A stretch of 64,000 nt of DNA from JACMLD01 sp039919885 (lineage in GTDB: Bacteria > Bacteroidota > Bacteroidia > Chitinophagales > Chitinophagaceae), in contig JBDSEV010000088.1 in NCBI GenBank assembly GCA_039919885.1, positions 1 through 64,000 of the forward strand, read 5' to 3'. The position numbers were made by a program, and so were the translations under genes. Within the stretch, counting starts at the first letter, position 1, and each line of letters opens with the position of its first letter. Positions 18,931 through 27,831 of the stretch are shown here, in pieces. The notes beneath the pieces were generated by a model that worked only from the letters and a program-made list of their open reading frames with translations, was not told the DNA's origin and did not search any database.

Positions 18931-20580
18931 ATGTTCCGTAATAACATTGCCATCATCCCCTTTCTTTTATTGTCAGTTGTTTGTTTTTCCCAAAAATTAA
19001 AAAAGGCAGATAAGGCTGTTATTGCCAGCCTGCAAATGCACGTGAGCATACTTGCAGATGACAAGCTGGAAGGAAGACGGGCGGGCTCAAAAGGTGAGCA
19101 AATGGCCATGGAATACATTGCTGGCCAGTTTGAGAGCATTGGCATTTTGCCAAAAGGTGACAGCAACAGCTGGTACCAGGCGTTTGATATTAATGACGGC
19201 AAAGAAATCAGCAAGGAAACTTATCTTCTTATAAACGGCGGTGAAATTAAAAGCCCCGGTTTTTTTCCTTTTATCGGATCGCCCGGCAAAGCCATAGAAG
19301 CAGCTCCTTCCATTGCGCTTCGTGAAGCCGGTATGCCATGGTTCCTTAACCTGAAAGAAGAATTGGACAACAACAAAACCAATCCGCATTTTGATGTGCA
19401 GGATTATATTTTACGGCAGGTAAAGGATGCGGCGAAGAAAAAAGCCAGCGCCGTTATTGTGTACAATAGCGGCACCTTGGTGGATGGGTTAAAATTTGAT
19501 GGTAAGGAAAAAGCGGAACCGCTGACCATACCGGTTATCTACGTGCAAAAGGACATCGCCAAAAAATATTTTACCGATGAAAATGCCACAGTAGAAATAA
19601 AATTAAAAACCATTTTCACTGATAAGAAAAGAACCGGTCATAATGTAGTGGGCTATATAGACAATGGTGCTGCTACTACCATTATTGCAGGTGCTCACTT
19701 TGATCACCTTGGTTTTGGAGAAGACAATAATTCACTTTACCGCGGTACTGAAAAACAAATTCATAACGGGGCCGACGACAATGCCAGCGGCACGGCGGCA
19801 CTGATTGAATTGTCGAAGCTGCTAAAAAATGGTAAACTTAAAAAGAACAATTACCTCTTCATTGCTTTTTCCGGTGAAGAGCTTGGTTTGTTTGGCTCGA
19901 AGTATTTTACAGCACATCCAACCATCGATTTAACCACAGCCAATTACATGATCAACATGGATATGGTGGGCCGGCTGAACGACAGCAGCAAAACGGTCAC
20001 CATTGGCGGATATGGCACATCGCCTTCCTGGGCAACATTACTCACCGCCATCAGTAAGGACCAAATCTTTATTAACAAATATGACAGCAGCGGCTCGGGC
20101 CCAAGCGACCATACTTCTTTTTACCGCAAAGAGATTCCTGTGTTGTTTTTCTTTACCGGCACGCACAGCGACTACCACCGCCCAACGGATGATGCAGATA
20201 AAATTAATTACACGGGCGAGTACCGCATCATCAAGTACATTTATAAATTGATTGAGGCCGCCAATAATAAAGGAAAACTTGCTTTCACCCCGACCAGGGA
20301 AACACAAAGTGTGGGGGCGGTAAGATTGAATGTAACTATGGGTATTATGCCCGATTACGCCTACAGCGGCAATGGCGTGAGGGCAGAAGGCGTGAGCGAT
20401 GACCGGCCAGCACAAAAAGCCGGGCTGCAAGCCGGAGATGTAATTATACAGCTGGGCGAGTACCCGGTATTATCGGTAGAAAATTACATGCAGGTACTCA
20501 ATAAATTTAAAAAAGGCGACAAGACAAAAGTGAAAGTAAAACGAGGCAATCAAACCATAGAAAAGGAGGTACAGTTTTGA
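18931..20580 (+). CDS. Secreted M28-family metallopeptidase with PA and PDZ domains
   Basis: A 549-residue zinc aminopeptidase-type enzyme. It has a signal peptide (MFRNNIAIIPFLLLSVVCFS), a protease-associated domain between about residues 100 and 230, and an M28 catalytic domain with the metal and catalytic residues in AHFDHLGFG, NGADDNASGTAAL, FSGEELGLFGS, NMDMVGRL and GTHSDYHRPTDD. A C-terminal PDZ-like domain follows (about 465-549: GVSDDRPAQKAGLQAGDVIIQLGE). All five zinc ligands of the family appear present. It probably acts in the periplasm or outside the cell on peptide N-termini. The substrate is unknown. It is the first gene of a short + strand group but is separated from the next by 237 bases. 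Confidence 0.92.
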   Translation: MFRNNIAIIPFLLLSVVCFSQKLKKADKAVIASLQMHVSILADDKLEGRRAGSKGEQMAMEYIAGQFESIGILPKGDSNSWYQAFDINDGKEISKETYLLINGGEIKSPGFFPFIGSPGKAIEAAPSIALREAGMPWFLNLKEELDNNKTNPHFDVQDYILRQVKDAAKKKASAVIVYNSGTLVDGLKFDGKEKAEPLTIPVIYVQKDIAKKYFTDENATVEIKLKTIFTDKKRTGHNVVGYIDNGAATTIIAGAHFDHLGFGEDNNSLYRGTEKQIHNGADDNASGTAALIELSKLLKNGKLKKNNYLFIAFSGEELGLFGSKYFTAHPTIDLTTANYMINMDMVGRLNDSSKTVTIGGYGTSPSWATLLTAISKDQIFINKYDSSGSGPSDHTSFYRKEIPVLFFFTGTHSDYHRPTDDADKINYTGEYRIIKYIYKLIEAANNKGKLAFTPTRETQSVGAVRLNVTMGIMPDYAYSGNGVRAEGVSDDRPAQKAGLQAGDVIIQLGEYPVLSVENYMQVLNKFKKGDKTKVKVKRGNQTIEKEVQF

Positions 20581-20817
20581 GGAAAGCCGTAAGCTGTCAG
20601 CGCTTAGTCTTTACCTTGTATTAGCCAGCGATTTCCATTTACTAATTATAAAAAGATAGGAATAGGTTTTTTGAACCAGGCCGCCAATTTGCATGCAGCT
20701 TTTGTTGCGTCGCACACTTGTACGGTTTATCAATTTGCGGCAGTTACTATAAATGGCTAAATTTTTCGTGGTTGTTAAAAGCATTAATAGCTAACAGCTA
20801 CTACCAATCGCTCAAAA

Positions 20818-21252
20818 ATGAAACTGAAACTTGACATGGAAGAAATGGCGGAGTCGTTCTTCGAAGATACCCGCCTGGTGGGCATTGTGGCGCCGCTAAA
20901 AGACTACCAGTTTTGCTGGCAGCTCAACCGCCTGTTCCACTTTAATTTCCGTCTCAACAATAACATCGAAATACAGCTTACAAAAAAACTCATTAGTTTT
21001 TCTTTTCCCGTTTTTGAATATCCCGAGCCCAATAATTCCCTTGTACATTACCTGTATAACAACAAGCACAACGGGGAGTACCTGCTGCCGCAATTTAAAC
21101 ACAACGATTTTTTGTGGCTGATGAAAGGCGATGCTGTGGATGATAGTAAGTTTGAAAACATCAGCAAATCCATTCGCCAGATAACCGGCGTGCAGATGGT
21201 AACCGAACTCACGCATGAAAAAATACTGCACAAGGGGAACCTGATGTTCTAG
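20818..21252 (+). CDS. IPExxxVDY family protein
   Basis: A 144-residue cytoplasmic protein of a small Bacteroidota family named for its IPExxxVDY motif. The motif is diverged here to LPQFKHNDF (about residues 96-104), but the flanking pattern is typical: N-terminal LVGIVAPLKDYQFCWQLN, FEYPEPNNSLVHYLYNNK in the middle, and the VQMVTELTHEKI end. The function is unknown. The following pterin dehydratase gene begins 59 bases downstream, so the two may share a transcript. Confidence 0.8.
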   Translation: MKLKLDMEEMAESFFEDTRLVGIVAPLKDYQFCWQLNRLFHFNFRLNNNIEIQLTKKLISFSFPVFEYPEPNNSLVHYLYNNKHNGEYLLPQFKHNDFLWLMKGDAVDDSKFENISKSIRQITGVQMVTELTHEKILHKGNLMF

Positions 21253-21311
21253 TGTGCCTGGTTAAAAAGGCAATTTTTCTTGAAACAATTACCAGCGTAA
21301 AAACAGCCATT

Positions 21312-21614
21312 ATGATAACAAATTTTATTGCAGCAAAACAACACATGCCAGAAACGAAAGGTGCCGCACCTGCAGCCGGCAGCTGGAAAGAAGCAGATAA
21401 TAAACTATACAGGAAATTTGAATTTAAAGACTTTTCGGAAGCATTTGCTTTTATGACGCGGGTAGCACTTGCGGCAGAGAAAATGGATCACCATCCCTTA
21501 TGGACCAATGTATACAACACGGTAGAAGTATGGCTGTCTACGCACGATGCGAATGATACTGTAACAGACAAAGATAAAAAGCTGGCAAAAAAAATAGATG
21601 CCATTATCGGTTAA
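21312..21614 (+). CDS. 4a-hydroxytetrahydrobiopterin dehydratase (pterin carbinolamine dehydratase)
   Basis: A 100-residue enzyme that dehydrates 4a-hydroxytetrahydrobiopterin, recycling the pterin cofactor of aromatic amino-acid hydroxylases. The family signature is clear: KLYRKFEFKDFSEAFAFM, MDHHPLWTNVYNTVEVWLSTHD with the catalytic histidines, and TDKDKKLAKKID at the end. The ATG at 21252, which overlaps the stop of the previous gene, would add a 20-residue hydrophobic extension. ATG 21312 (or 21345) gives the usual length. It is about 38 kb from the tyrosine ammonia-lyase, so no direct link to the pigment cluster is claimed. Confidence 0.9.
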   Translation: MITNFIAAKQHMPETKGAAPAAGSWKEADNKLYRKFEFKDFSEAFAFMTRVALAAEKMDHHPLWTNVYNTVEVWLSTHDANDTVTDKDKKLAKKIDAIIG

Positions 21615-21864
21615 CCGTTTTGCCACGTGTCAGCAGCCTTATCAGTGCAGCCAGTGAGACCAGCATCCAGACACCTTCCAGCAGCACAAAGGGCAGGTAG
21701 TTAATTAAATAAGAAGCCAGGCAGGCAAGGCCACCACCTGCAGCATTCATCAGTATGTACAGGAGACCGTCTTTGGAAATCTTGCCCAATAAATTCAATA
21801 GATAGGCGGCCAGTAACATTGCTACTCCTGTAAAACCGAGGGCATCATTAAAATTGAAGTGCAT
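21604..21864 (-). CDS. CBU_0592-like small membrane protein
   Basis: An 86-residue protein with three predicted membrane helices (ALGFTGVAMLLAAYLLNLLG, LLYILMNAAGGGLACLASYL, LPFVLLEGVWMLVSLAALI). This order, with the GKISKDGLLY turn and FVLLEGVW, matches the CBU_0592 family, whose function is unknown. The 3' end overlaps that of the convergent pterin dehydratase gene by 11 bases. Confidence 0.8.
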   Translation of the reverse strand: MHFNFNDALGFTGVAMLLAAYLLNLLGKISKDGLLYILMNAAGGGLACLASYLINYLPFVLLEGVWMLVSLAALIRLLTRGKTVNR

Positions 21865-22037
21865 ATTGTTTTATTTAGGTGAGCCCCAAAAAGGCTAGAA
21901 ACTTTTGGTTGCATTGTTTATAATTTCGAACGATTGAGCAGCGCTACCGATGAAACTGCACGGATAGGAAGCTATCCATCAGCACTCATCATAAAGGTGT
22001 TTTAAATTGTACCACAGTAGCGGCGCCCTCAATAACG

Positions 22038-22065
22038 GAAAGCCATCCTTTGCAGAATGGCTTTC
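22038..22065 (-). terminator. Terminator-like hairpin after the DUF4920 gene
   Basis: A nine-base perfect stem, GAAAGCCAT and ATGGCTTTC, sits 22 bases past the DUF4920 stop codon. The T-tract on the minus strand is weak (CCGTTATT). Confidence 0.5.
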
Positions 22066-22086
22066 GATTTATTGTTACATTAAATT

Positions 22087-22551
22087 TTATAATACCAGTA
22101 CACCTTTGGCGGTAAAGATGAGTTCTTTCTTAGGCGTAGTTATTTTGCTGATTTCTTCCTTGCTTTTTCCGGCGTCACCAGCATAGTGTTTAAGTTGTTT
22201 TACAGAAGTCTCTTTTACCGCGGCGCCTCCATCCAACACCACTTCTTTACCAACAATGTCCTTCGGCATAAAAAAGCCATAGTCTTTAAATTTAACCATC
22301 ATGGCTTCACCGCCAGGTTTTTCTACTTTCATCCAGCAACCTTTTTCCTGGCAAACGGACAAAACTTTGCCGGTAGTTTTACCTGTAAATTTTCCATCCT
22401 TCATGTTCGATTCAATTTTACTTACCGGAACGGCGCCTTCAGCAGTGGTACCATCACCATAAGTAACGCCTGTTACTGCAGCTGCAGGATCTTGTGCGGT
22501 GGCCAGCAGGGTGCTAACCAGCAGCATAGCAATGAAGCATATATTTTTCAT
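22087..22551 (-). CDS. Secreted DUF4920 protein
   Basis: A 154-residue exported protein with a signal peptide (MKNICFIAMLLVSTLLATAQ). The DUF4920 pattern is clear: TGKTTGKVLSVCQEKGCWMKVEKP, MMVKFKDYGFFMPKDIVGKEVVLDG, and VKQLKHYAGDAGKSKEEI. The conserved C-x3-GCW motif could bind a metal or a redox group, but no function is established. It stands alone, with its own terminator-like hairpin, divergent from the cytochrome gene. Confidence 0.85.
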   Translation of the reverse strand: MKNICFIAMLLVSTLLATAQDPAAAVTGVTYGDGTTAEGAVPVSKIESNMKDGKFTGKTTGKVLSVCQEKGCWMKVEKPGGEAMMVKFKDYGFFMPKDIVGKEVVLDGGAAVKETSVKQLKHYAGDAGKSKEEISKITTPKKELIFTAKGVLVL

Positions 22552-22792
22552 ATCGAGTGTATTTGCAGCAAAAATGGGTTAAATAAAGCGATTACCCAAA
22601 CCCCGGCAAAAAATTAACCTTACGATGTGCGCACCACGCAAACGTTGCCCCGGGTTGCCAACGTGTTGTATTTGCCCTGGCGGCCAGCTGCGCCAGCGGT
22701 GTACGATTTACCGGATCAAAAAACAAAAAGTACAGGCTAGACATTTTTTAGCCTCTCTGAATCGCTAAAACCTTTTGTAACTTGCTACCAGC

Positions 22793-24052
22793 ATGAAACA
22801 AGTTTGGATGTATAAACGATGGGCTGTTGCCATTTGCTTAATTGTGTGCTGCGGGTTGCTGCTTACACGTTGTATCAACAGGCAAAATGAGGCAGCTATT
22901 GTTACAAAAAAAATAACCTCTCAGCAATTTGCCGGAGCCGCCAGCTGCGCAGGCTGTCATAAAAAAATTCACGATACGCACATTACTACCGCCCATCACC
23001 TCAGTTCATTACCTGCGGATTCAACAACTATTATAGGAAGCTTCGACCCTGGTAAAAACATTTTTGCATTCAGTGCCCATACGGTGGTAAAGATGGAAAA
23101 AAGAGACAGTGGCTTTTACCAGGTGGCGTATACAGACGGTGTAGAAAAGGCGACACGCCGTTTTGATATTGTAATTGGTTCCGGAAACAAGGGACAAACC
23201 TCTCTGTATTGGCGCAATAATGAATTGTACCAGTTGCCGATTTCATATTTCACGCCCGCCCGGCAGTGGTCAAATAGTCCCGGCTTTCCGATGAAGGCAA
23301 CTTTTAACAGGTCCATTACTTCCCGCTGCCTGGAATGCCACAGCACCTATATAAACACCCTTACTGCGCCCGCTACGCAACCGGCAGCATTTGATCCGGG
23401 AAGTATAATATATGGTGTCGGTTGTGAAAAATGCCATGGACCTGCTGCCGCTCATGTTGCGTACCACCGGCAAAATCCCTCGGCAGCGGAGGCAAAATTT
23501 ATTGTGCAGCCGGCAGCATTGTCCAGGCAGTTACAGCTGGATGGCTGTGCACTTTGCCATGGCGGAAGGTTAAAAAGCACGCGGCCTCCTTTTGAATTTA
23601 CGGCGGGGGATGCGCTGGCTGATTATTTTACCGTTGACACGGCAGCGCCCAACCCCGATAATATTGATTTGCATGGCAACCAATACGGGTTACTGCGTGC
23701 CAGTAAATGCTTCCGGATGAGTGAAACGCTTACCTGCAATTCTTGTCACAATCCGCATGAAAAAGAGAAGGGGAAGCTTGCGCTTTTCTCACAGCGCTGT
23801 GCCAGTTGTCATAACACCACTGTGCACGGCAATGGTAAACTGTGTAAGATGACGGCGGCGCTGGGTAGTACAATTTCAACCGACTGCGTCAGCTGCCATA
23901 TGCCGGCCAAAGCCTCGCACGCCATTGCGGTATACCTGCCCGGATCCACCGAACCAACGGCGGCTTACATAAGATCGCATTATATAAGTGTGTACCCTGA
24001 AGAAACAAAAAAATTTATGGAAGCAAGAAAAACGGGAAGTCAGCAGCACTAA
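22793..24052 (+). CDS. Heptaheme c-type cytochrome (cytochrome c554-like)
   Basis: A 419-residue exported multiheme cytochrome with seven CxxCH heme-binding motifs in order: CAGCH, CLECH, CEKCH, CALCH, CNSCH, CASCH and CVSCH. The N-terminus has one hydrophobic segment (AVAICLIVCCGLLLTRC). It could be an uncleaved anchor or a poor lipobox, since the residue before Cys is Arg. The spacing of hemes and the segment between hemes 1 and 2 (SLYWRNNELYQLPISYF) resemble cytochrome c554/c-prime-type proteins of Bacteroidota and Planctomycetota. The likely role is periplasmic electron transfer; donor and acceptor are unknown. Other distal histidines are frequent, fitting bis-His ligation. Confidence 0.88.
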   Translation: MKQVWMYKRWAVAICLIVCCGLLLTRCINRQNEAAIVTKKITSQQFAGAASCAGCHKKIHDTHITTAHHLSSLPADSTTIIGSFDPGKNIFAFSAHTVVKMEKRDSGFYQVAYTDGVEKATRRFDIVIGSGNKGQTSLYWRNNELYQLPISYFTPARQWSNSPGFPMKATFNRSITSRCLECHSTYINTLTAPATQPAAFDPGSIIYGVGCEKCHGPAAAHVAYHRQNPSAAEAKFIVQPAALSRQLQLDGCALCHGGRLKSTRPPFEFTAGDALADYFTVDTAAPNPDNIDLHGNQYGLLRASKCFRMSETLTCNSCHNPHEKEKGKLALFSQRCASCHNTTVHGNGKLCKMTAALGSTISTDCVSCHMPAKASHAIAVYLPGSTEPTAAYIRSHYISVYPEETKKFMEARKTGSQQH

Positions 24053-24074
24053 GAGGCGTGGTGCGTATCAATGC

Positions 24075-24617
24075 TTATAAACACGCATCGCGCAGCATTT
24101 TCATGTGTGCAAGACCTTTGGTTCTTGCAAAAAGTATATTACGATCTGGTATTTTTTCGGGGTGGGGATATTTCAGGAGTGCCTGCTCCACACTTGCTTC
24201 GCGCAGCAGGTGCAGCATCGGGTAAACGGAGCGGTTGGTATAATTGGCGGCATCCTCCGGGGGGGCGCCGGCAAAAATATACAGTGGATGAAAACTGGCC
24301 ACCTGGTAAATCCCTTCGTATTTTTCTTTCTTCAATAATTTTTCTGCCAGTTCTGCCAGTTCAAGATAATCATCAAATTTTTTAAAGCCTGTGGAAAAGA
24401 TCAGCAAGCTGGTTTCAATAGACGGTATCTCATCCAGCCGGCGACATTCATCTAAAAATGATTGGAGGCTCCTGGCCAGGTCAATCGCTGTTTCTACCTG
24501 GTAGTGGATACTGTGCTGCTTTAATTCTTTGGCCACGAATGGGCAAAAATTGCAACCGGCCACCACTTCCGTAATCCATTTCCTGGTTTGAAGAATGACC
24601 TGTTCGGGATCCTGCAT
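24075..24617 (-). CDS. DUF1415 family protein
   Basis: A 180-residue cytoplasmic protein. The DUF1415 pattern is present from the start: VILQTRKWITEVVAGCNFCPFVAKEL, with the conserved CxxCPF motif; then SLLIFSTGFKKFDDYLE, YQVASFHPLYIFAG and EDAANYTNRSVYPMLHLLRE; ending with NILFARTKGLAHMKML. The function is unknown. The Cys pair suggests metal or redox chemistry, which is inference. It faces the cytochrome gene with a 22-base gap. Confidence 0.85.
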   Translation of the reverse strand: MQDPEQVILQTRKWITEVVAGCNFCPFVAKELKQHSIHYQVETAIDLARSLQSFLDECRRLDEIPSIETSLLIFSTGFKKFDDYLELAELAEKLLKKEKYEGIYQVASFHPLYIFAGAPPEDAANYTNRSVYPMLHLLREASVEQALLKYPHPEKIPDRNILFARTKGLAHMKMLRDACL

Positions 24618-24770
24618 GTAGGTGTAAAATTAATTTCAGCAAAGCTATCATGGTTTGTGATAGCAAACCGGCAGGATTTATTTTTAATACTGGTTAAAGT
24701 TCAATTAAAGTGCGCCTCCGGCATACTTACAGCAGGGCCGGTTACGGGGCGAAGAGGCTATTTCGAAAAA

Positions 24771-24788
24771 ATACCCACTTTAGGGTAT
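24771..24788. repeat. Palindromic element ATACCCACTTTAGGGTAT, copy 1
   Basis: ATACCC and GGGTAT form inverted six-base arms around ACTTTA. The same 18 bases occur in reverse complement at 35393-35410, and the identity extends to 22 bases when the AAAA flank is included. It could be a dyad protein-binding site or a dispersed small repeat. Confidence 0.7.
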
Positions 24789-24901
24789 TGTCCATCTCTT
24801 TTTTTTATTGTCACTTTACATATTGTTTAGCAGCAATCGTTTTAGTTTTAGTTTTTACTCTTCCGTTCTTCCCGGACGGATTACAGAAGTTTTCTCATGT
24901 T

Positions 24902-24937
24902 AACCCCGCCACTCTCCTCTGGCGGGGTTTTTTTTAT
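24902..24937 (+). terminator. Strong intrinsic terminator without a known upstream gene
   Basis: A nine-base stem, AACCCCGCC pairing with GGCGGGGTT, is followed by a run of T. The nearest gene on its left reads toward the other strand, so the transcript it ends is unknown. Confidence 0.8.
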
Positions 24938-25148
24938 TAGCGGAAAGGAAGAAGGCAATGGAAATAGAAGCGGTGGTATGAGCAACACCACCCAATTGGT
25001 TGTTGTTTGCAACATGGGCGCCTGCGGGCTGCGCTGTTAGGTTCTGGTGAAAACACATTACTGGTTCGTTGAATTCCTCTTAAAAATCGGTCTAAAAAAA
25101 TTAGTTTAAATTTACTAATAAAATTAGTGTTGATAACAAGTTTTTCCC

Positions 25149-25156
25149 TACATTTG
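25149..25156 (+). promoter_or_regulatory. Promoter -7 box of recA
   Basis: TACATTTG matches TAnnTTTG exactly, 36 bases upstream of the recA start codon. The nearest TTG is only 16 bases upstream of the box, closer than the usual 19-21. No LexA-type palindrome was recognised nearby. Confidence 0.5.
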
Positions 25157-25191
25157 ACATTATATTACCTTGATTAAAAAAATAACCCATT

Positions 25192-26193
25192 ATGTCAAAT
25201 ACTGAAAAATTAAAGGCCCTGAAACTTACCATGGACAAAATCGACAAAGATTTTGGCAAAGGCAGTGTGATGATGATGAACGAGCGCAGCCAGGAACCCA
25301 TGGAAGTTATTTCCACAGGTTCGATTGGTTTGGACACAGCGCTTGGTATTGGCGGTTTACCAAAGGGCCGTATCGTTGAAATTTACGGGCCGGAATCGAC
25401 GGGTAAAACCACTATTGCTATTCATGTGATTGCAGAAGCGCAGAAAAAAGGCGGTATGTGCGCCATTATAGATGCGGAGCATGCTTTTGACAGTGCGTAT
25501 GCAAAGCGCCTGGGTGTGGACGTGGACAACCTTTTAATTTCTCAGCCGGATTATGGCGAACAGGGTCTGGAAATTGCTGACCGCCTGATTCTTTCCGGTG
25601 CATTGGACGTAGTAGTAATTGACTCGGTAGCTGCCCTGGTACCCAAAGGTGAGCTGGAAGGTGAAATGGGCGATAGTAAAATGGGTTTACAGGCACGTTT
25701 AATGAGCCAGGCCCTGCGCAAACTTACTGCTACCATCAGTAAGACAAATACCATTTGTATTTTCATTAATCAGCTGCGCGAAAAAATTGGGGTAATGTTT
25801 GGTAACCCCGAAACCACTACCGGTGGTAATGCATTGAAATTCTATGCATCCGTTCGTTTGGATATCCGCCGGGTAAGCCAGATTAAAGATGGTGATGCGG
25901 CAATAGGTAACCGTGTAAAAGTTAAAGTAGTAAAAAACAAGGTGGCACCTCCTTTCCGCGCAGCAGAGTTTGATCTCGTATTTGGAGAAGGTATATCCAA
26001 AGCCGGTGAGATTGTTGACATGGGCGTTGAGCTGGGTGTGGTGCAAAAAAGCGGATCCTGGTTTAGTTATAACACTGATAAACTTGGACAGGGTCGTGAA
26101 ACGGTTAAGCAACTGATGCTGGATAACCCGGCACTTGCAGATGAAATTGAAGCAAAAATCCGCGAAAAGCTGAAAGAGTTGAACGAGGCATAA
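25192..26193 (+). CDS. recA: Recombinase RecA
   Basis: RecA forms filaments on single-stranded DNA, catalyses strand exchange and triggers the SOS response. The 333-residue product has Walker A GPESTGKT at residues 66-73, Walker B in LDVVVIDSVAALVPK, loop L1 region EGEMGDSKMGLQARLMSQALRK (given here in part only), the loop L2 region GNPETTTGGNALKF, and a short C-terminal domain. The full length and every core motif are intact. It is monocistronic, with its own promoter box and a strong terminator. Confidence 0.99.
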   Translation: MSNTEKLKALKLTMDKIDKDFGKGSVMMMNERSQEPMEVISTGSIGLDTALGIGGLPKGRIVEIYGPESTGKTTIAIHVIAEAQKKGGMCAIIDAEHAFDSAYAKRLGVDVDNLLISQPDYGEQGLEIADRLILSGALDVVVIDSVAALVPKGELEGEMGDSKMGLQARLMSQALRKLTATISKTNTICIFINQLREKIGVMFGNPETTTGGNALKFYASVRLDIRRVSQIKDGDAAIGNRVKVKVVKNKVAPPFRAAEFDLVFGEGISKAGEIVDMGVELGVVQKSGSWFSYNTDKLGQGRETVKQLMLDNPALADEIEAKIREKLKELNEA

Positions 26194-26235
26194 CAATGGT
26201 TTTTTGGATCATAGAAACATAAATGGTTAGTAAGT

Positions 26236-26268
26236 AAACAGCCCCATTCGTTGGGGCTGTTTTTTTTG
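26236..26268 (+). terminator. recA terminator
   Basis: A GC-rich stem, AACAGCCCCA with TTGGGGCTGTT, is followed directly by a long T-run. It starts about 43 bases after the recA stop. Confidence 0.9.
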
Positions 26269-26931
26269 GTACTAACCCGGTACGTTGTAAGAATCTGCAC
26301 TTGGTAAAAGAACCCCTGCGCACGTTTATCCCGTTTACCAACGCGACGCAATTCATTAACATCCCATCCGGCTACCCACTGAACCGATACTTGCCTTTCA
26401 ACGGATGTTCCGCTGCAGCATTCCCTTTCACCATTCAAACACTTGTACCAATTGGCCCTATCATCTGGAAAATCTGTTGGTGCCGGATAAATAACAAAAA
26501 ACCTGTCCGCACCTATGCAAAACAGATCGCGCAGCGCCCAGCATGAAAATATCCAAAGCCTGGGTTCAAAAAGCACCGTCCTGAAATTTACTTGCGCCGA
26601 GCAGAAAATACCAGCATAACAGGCCTGGCACTGCGTTCAATGTTGCTATTTCCCTCCTCTATATTATTTCATGGAAGCGTGGGCTAAGCTACATAATAGG
26701 CCAAAGGCAGCATCCGTTATTTCTCAACATAGAAGATGAACGAGCCACCGCTCACAAGTCGACTGCCCTCTACAGCATTAAAATATACAACCATAAACCC
26801 TACGCATCCCCCACACCAGTACCTGGAATCCGTTGTTGTTCAGAAACACCAGGCGTTTGGAGGCATCGCTGTATCTTTATGCAGCCCCTCATTAACAGCC
26901 GGGCCAAGCCATTTCAGCAACGGATACGAAC
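26269..26931. other. Long intergenic region without a supported gene
   Basis: About 660 bases between the recA terminator and the beta-lactamase gene. Short open frames exist on both strands, but none has a family signature, a membrane pattern or a start signal. A TATCTTTA box near 26871 may be part of a beta-lactamase promoter (seven of eight bases match), but no TTG is properly spaced. It may hold an eroded gene. Confidence 0.5.
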
Positions 26932-27831
26932 ATGAATATGCGTTTATTGATAACAGTTAACATTGTTTTCTTACTGTGCCATTCGGCGCTTGCCCAGGCA
27001 GATTCCCTGCAACGCCAAATAAATCGGCTCCTTGTTTCAAAAGATGCTACGGTGGGCGTGGCTATTTACGGACCAGAAACCAACGATACGCTCTATATTA
27101 ACGGCAGCCGGCATTTCCCAATGCAGAGTGTTTTTAAATTTCATATCGCCCTGGCTGTATTGAACGCTGTAGACCAGGGAAGACTGTCGCTGGATTCTTT
27201 GATCTCCACAAAGCAGGCGGATCTGATACTGCATACCTGGAGTCCCATGCAGGAAAGATACCACGGCGGCGATATTGTACTGCCGCTGGACAGTATCATT
27301 GCTTATGCAGTATCGCAAAGTGACAACAATGCCTGTGATATTTTACTTCGTTTAATCGGCGGACCAAAAGCTGTGCAGGATTTTATCCGTGCTTTAGGTT
27401 ATAAAGACGTTTCCATATCCGCCACGGAAGCAGACATGCACAAGGCGTGGAATATTCAATTTAAAAACTGGACAACGCCGGGGGCAGCTGTTCAATTACT
27501 GAACCGCTTTGCCAGCGGCAAATTATTATCAAAAAAAAGCACCTATTATCTATTTGGAATAATGGCCGGAACATCCACCGGTCAGAACAGGATCAAAGGG
27601 CAACTGCCCGGCGGTACCACGGTAGCCCACAAAACGGGCACATCCGGAACCAACGAACAGGGTATTACTGCAGCGGTAAATGATATTGGTATTGTACAAT
27701 TGCCGGGCGGAAAATATTTCCTGGTGGCCATTTTTGTAACCAACTCAAAAGAGACCTTACAGGCTAATGAACAAATGATCGCTGGTATATCCAGGCTGGC
27801 CTGGGATTATTTTGCAGGCCGGAAGCGGTGA
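26932..27831 (+). CDS. Class A beta-lactamase, subclass A2 (PER-like)
   Basis: A 299-residue periplasmic serine beta-lactamase with a signal peptide ending near HSALAQ. All class A motifs are present, and in this protein they happen to fall on Ambler-like numbers: Ser66-x-x-Lys69 in QSVFKF, Ser130-Asp131-Asn132, a Glu166 in the omega-loop segment ATEADMHKAW, and Lys234-Thr235-Gly236 in VAHKTGTSG. The omega loop with NIQFKNWTTP and the AVNDIGIVQLPGG strand are typical of subclass A2, to which PER and CfxA belong. The enzyme is expected to hydrolyse penicillins and possibly cephalosporins. No mobile element is next to it, so it looks chromosomal and native. The start could also be ATG 26938. 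Confidence 0.92.
   Translation: MNMRLLITVNIVFLLCHSALAQADSLQRQINRLLVSKDATVGVAIYGPETNDTLYINGSRHFPMQSVFKFHIALAVLNAVDQGRLSLDSLISTKQADLILHTWSPMQERYHGGDIVLPLDSIIAYAVSQSDNNACDILLRLIGGPKAVQDFIRALGYKDVSISATEADMHKAWNIQFKNWTTPGAAVQLLNRFASGKLLSKKSTYYLFGIMAGTSTGQNRIKGQLPGGTTVAHKTGTSGTNEQGITAAVNDIGIVQLPGGKYFLVAIFVTNSKETLQANEQMIAGISRLAWDYFAGRKR

Larger units (their letters stand above)
24618..25191. other. Gap between DUF1415 gene and recA, with an orphan terminator
   Basis: About 575 bases without a supported protein gene. It holds an 18-base palindrome at 24771-24788, an intrinsic terminator at 24902-24937 that no upstream + strand gene explains, and the recA promoter near 25149. A short untranslated transcript ending at the terminator is possible. 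Confidence 0.55.

Noticed and set aside
26067..26576. A 169-codon minus-strand frame overlapping the end of recA
   Set aside because: It overlaps recA and its terminator in antisense and shows no domain. It is kept only as a reason to inspect the gap.
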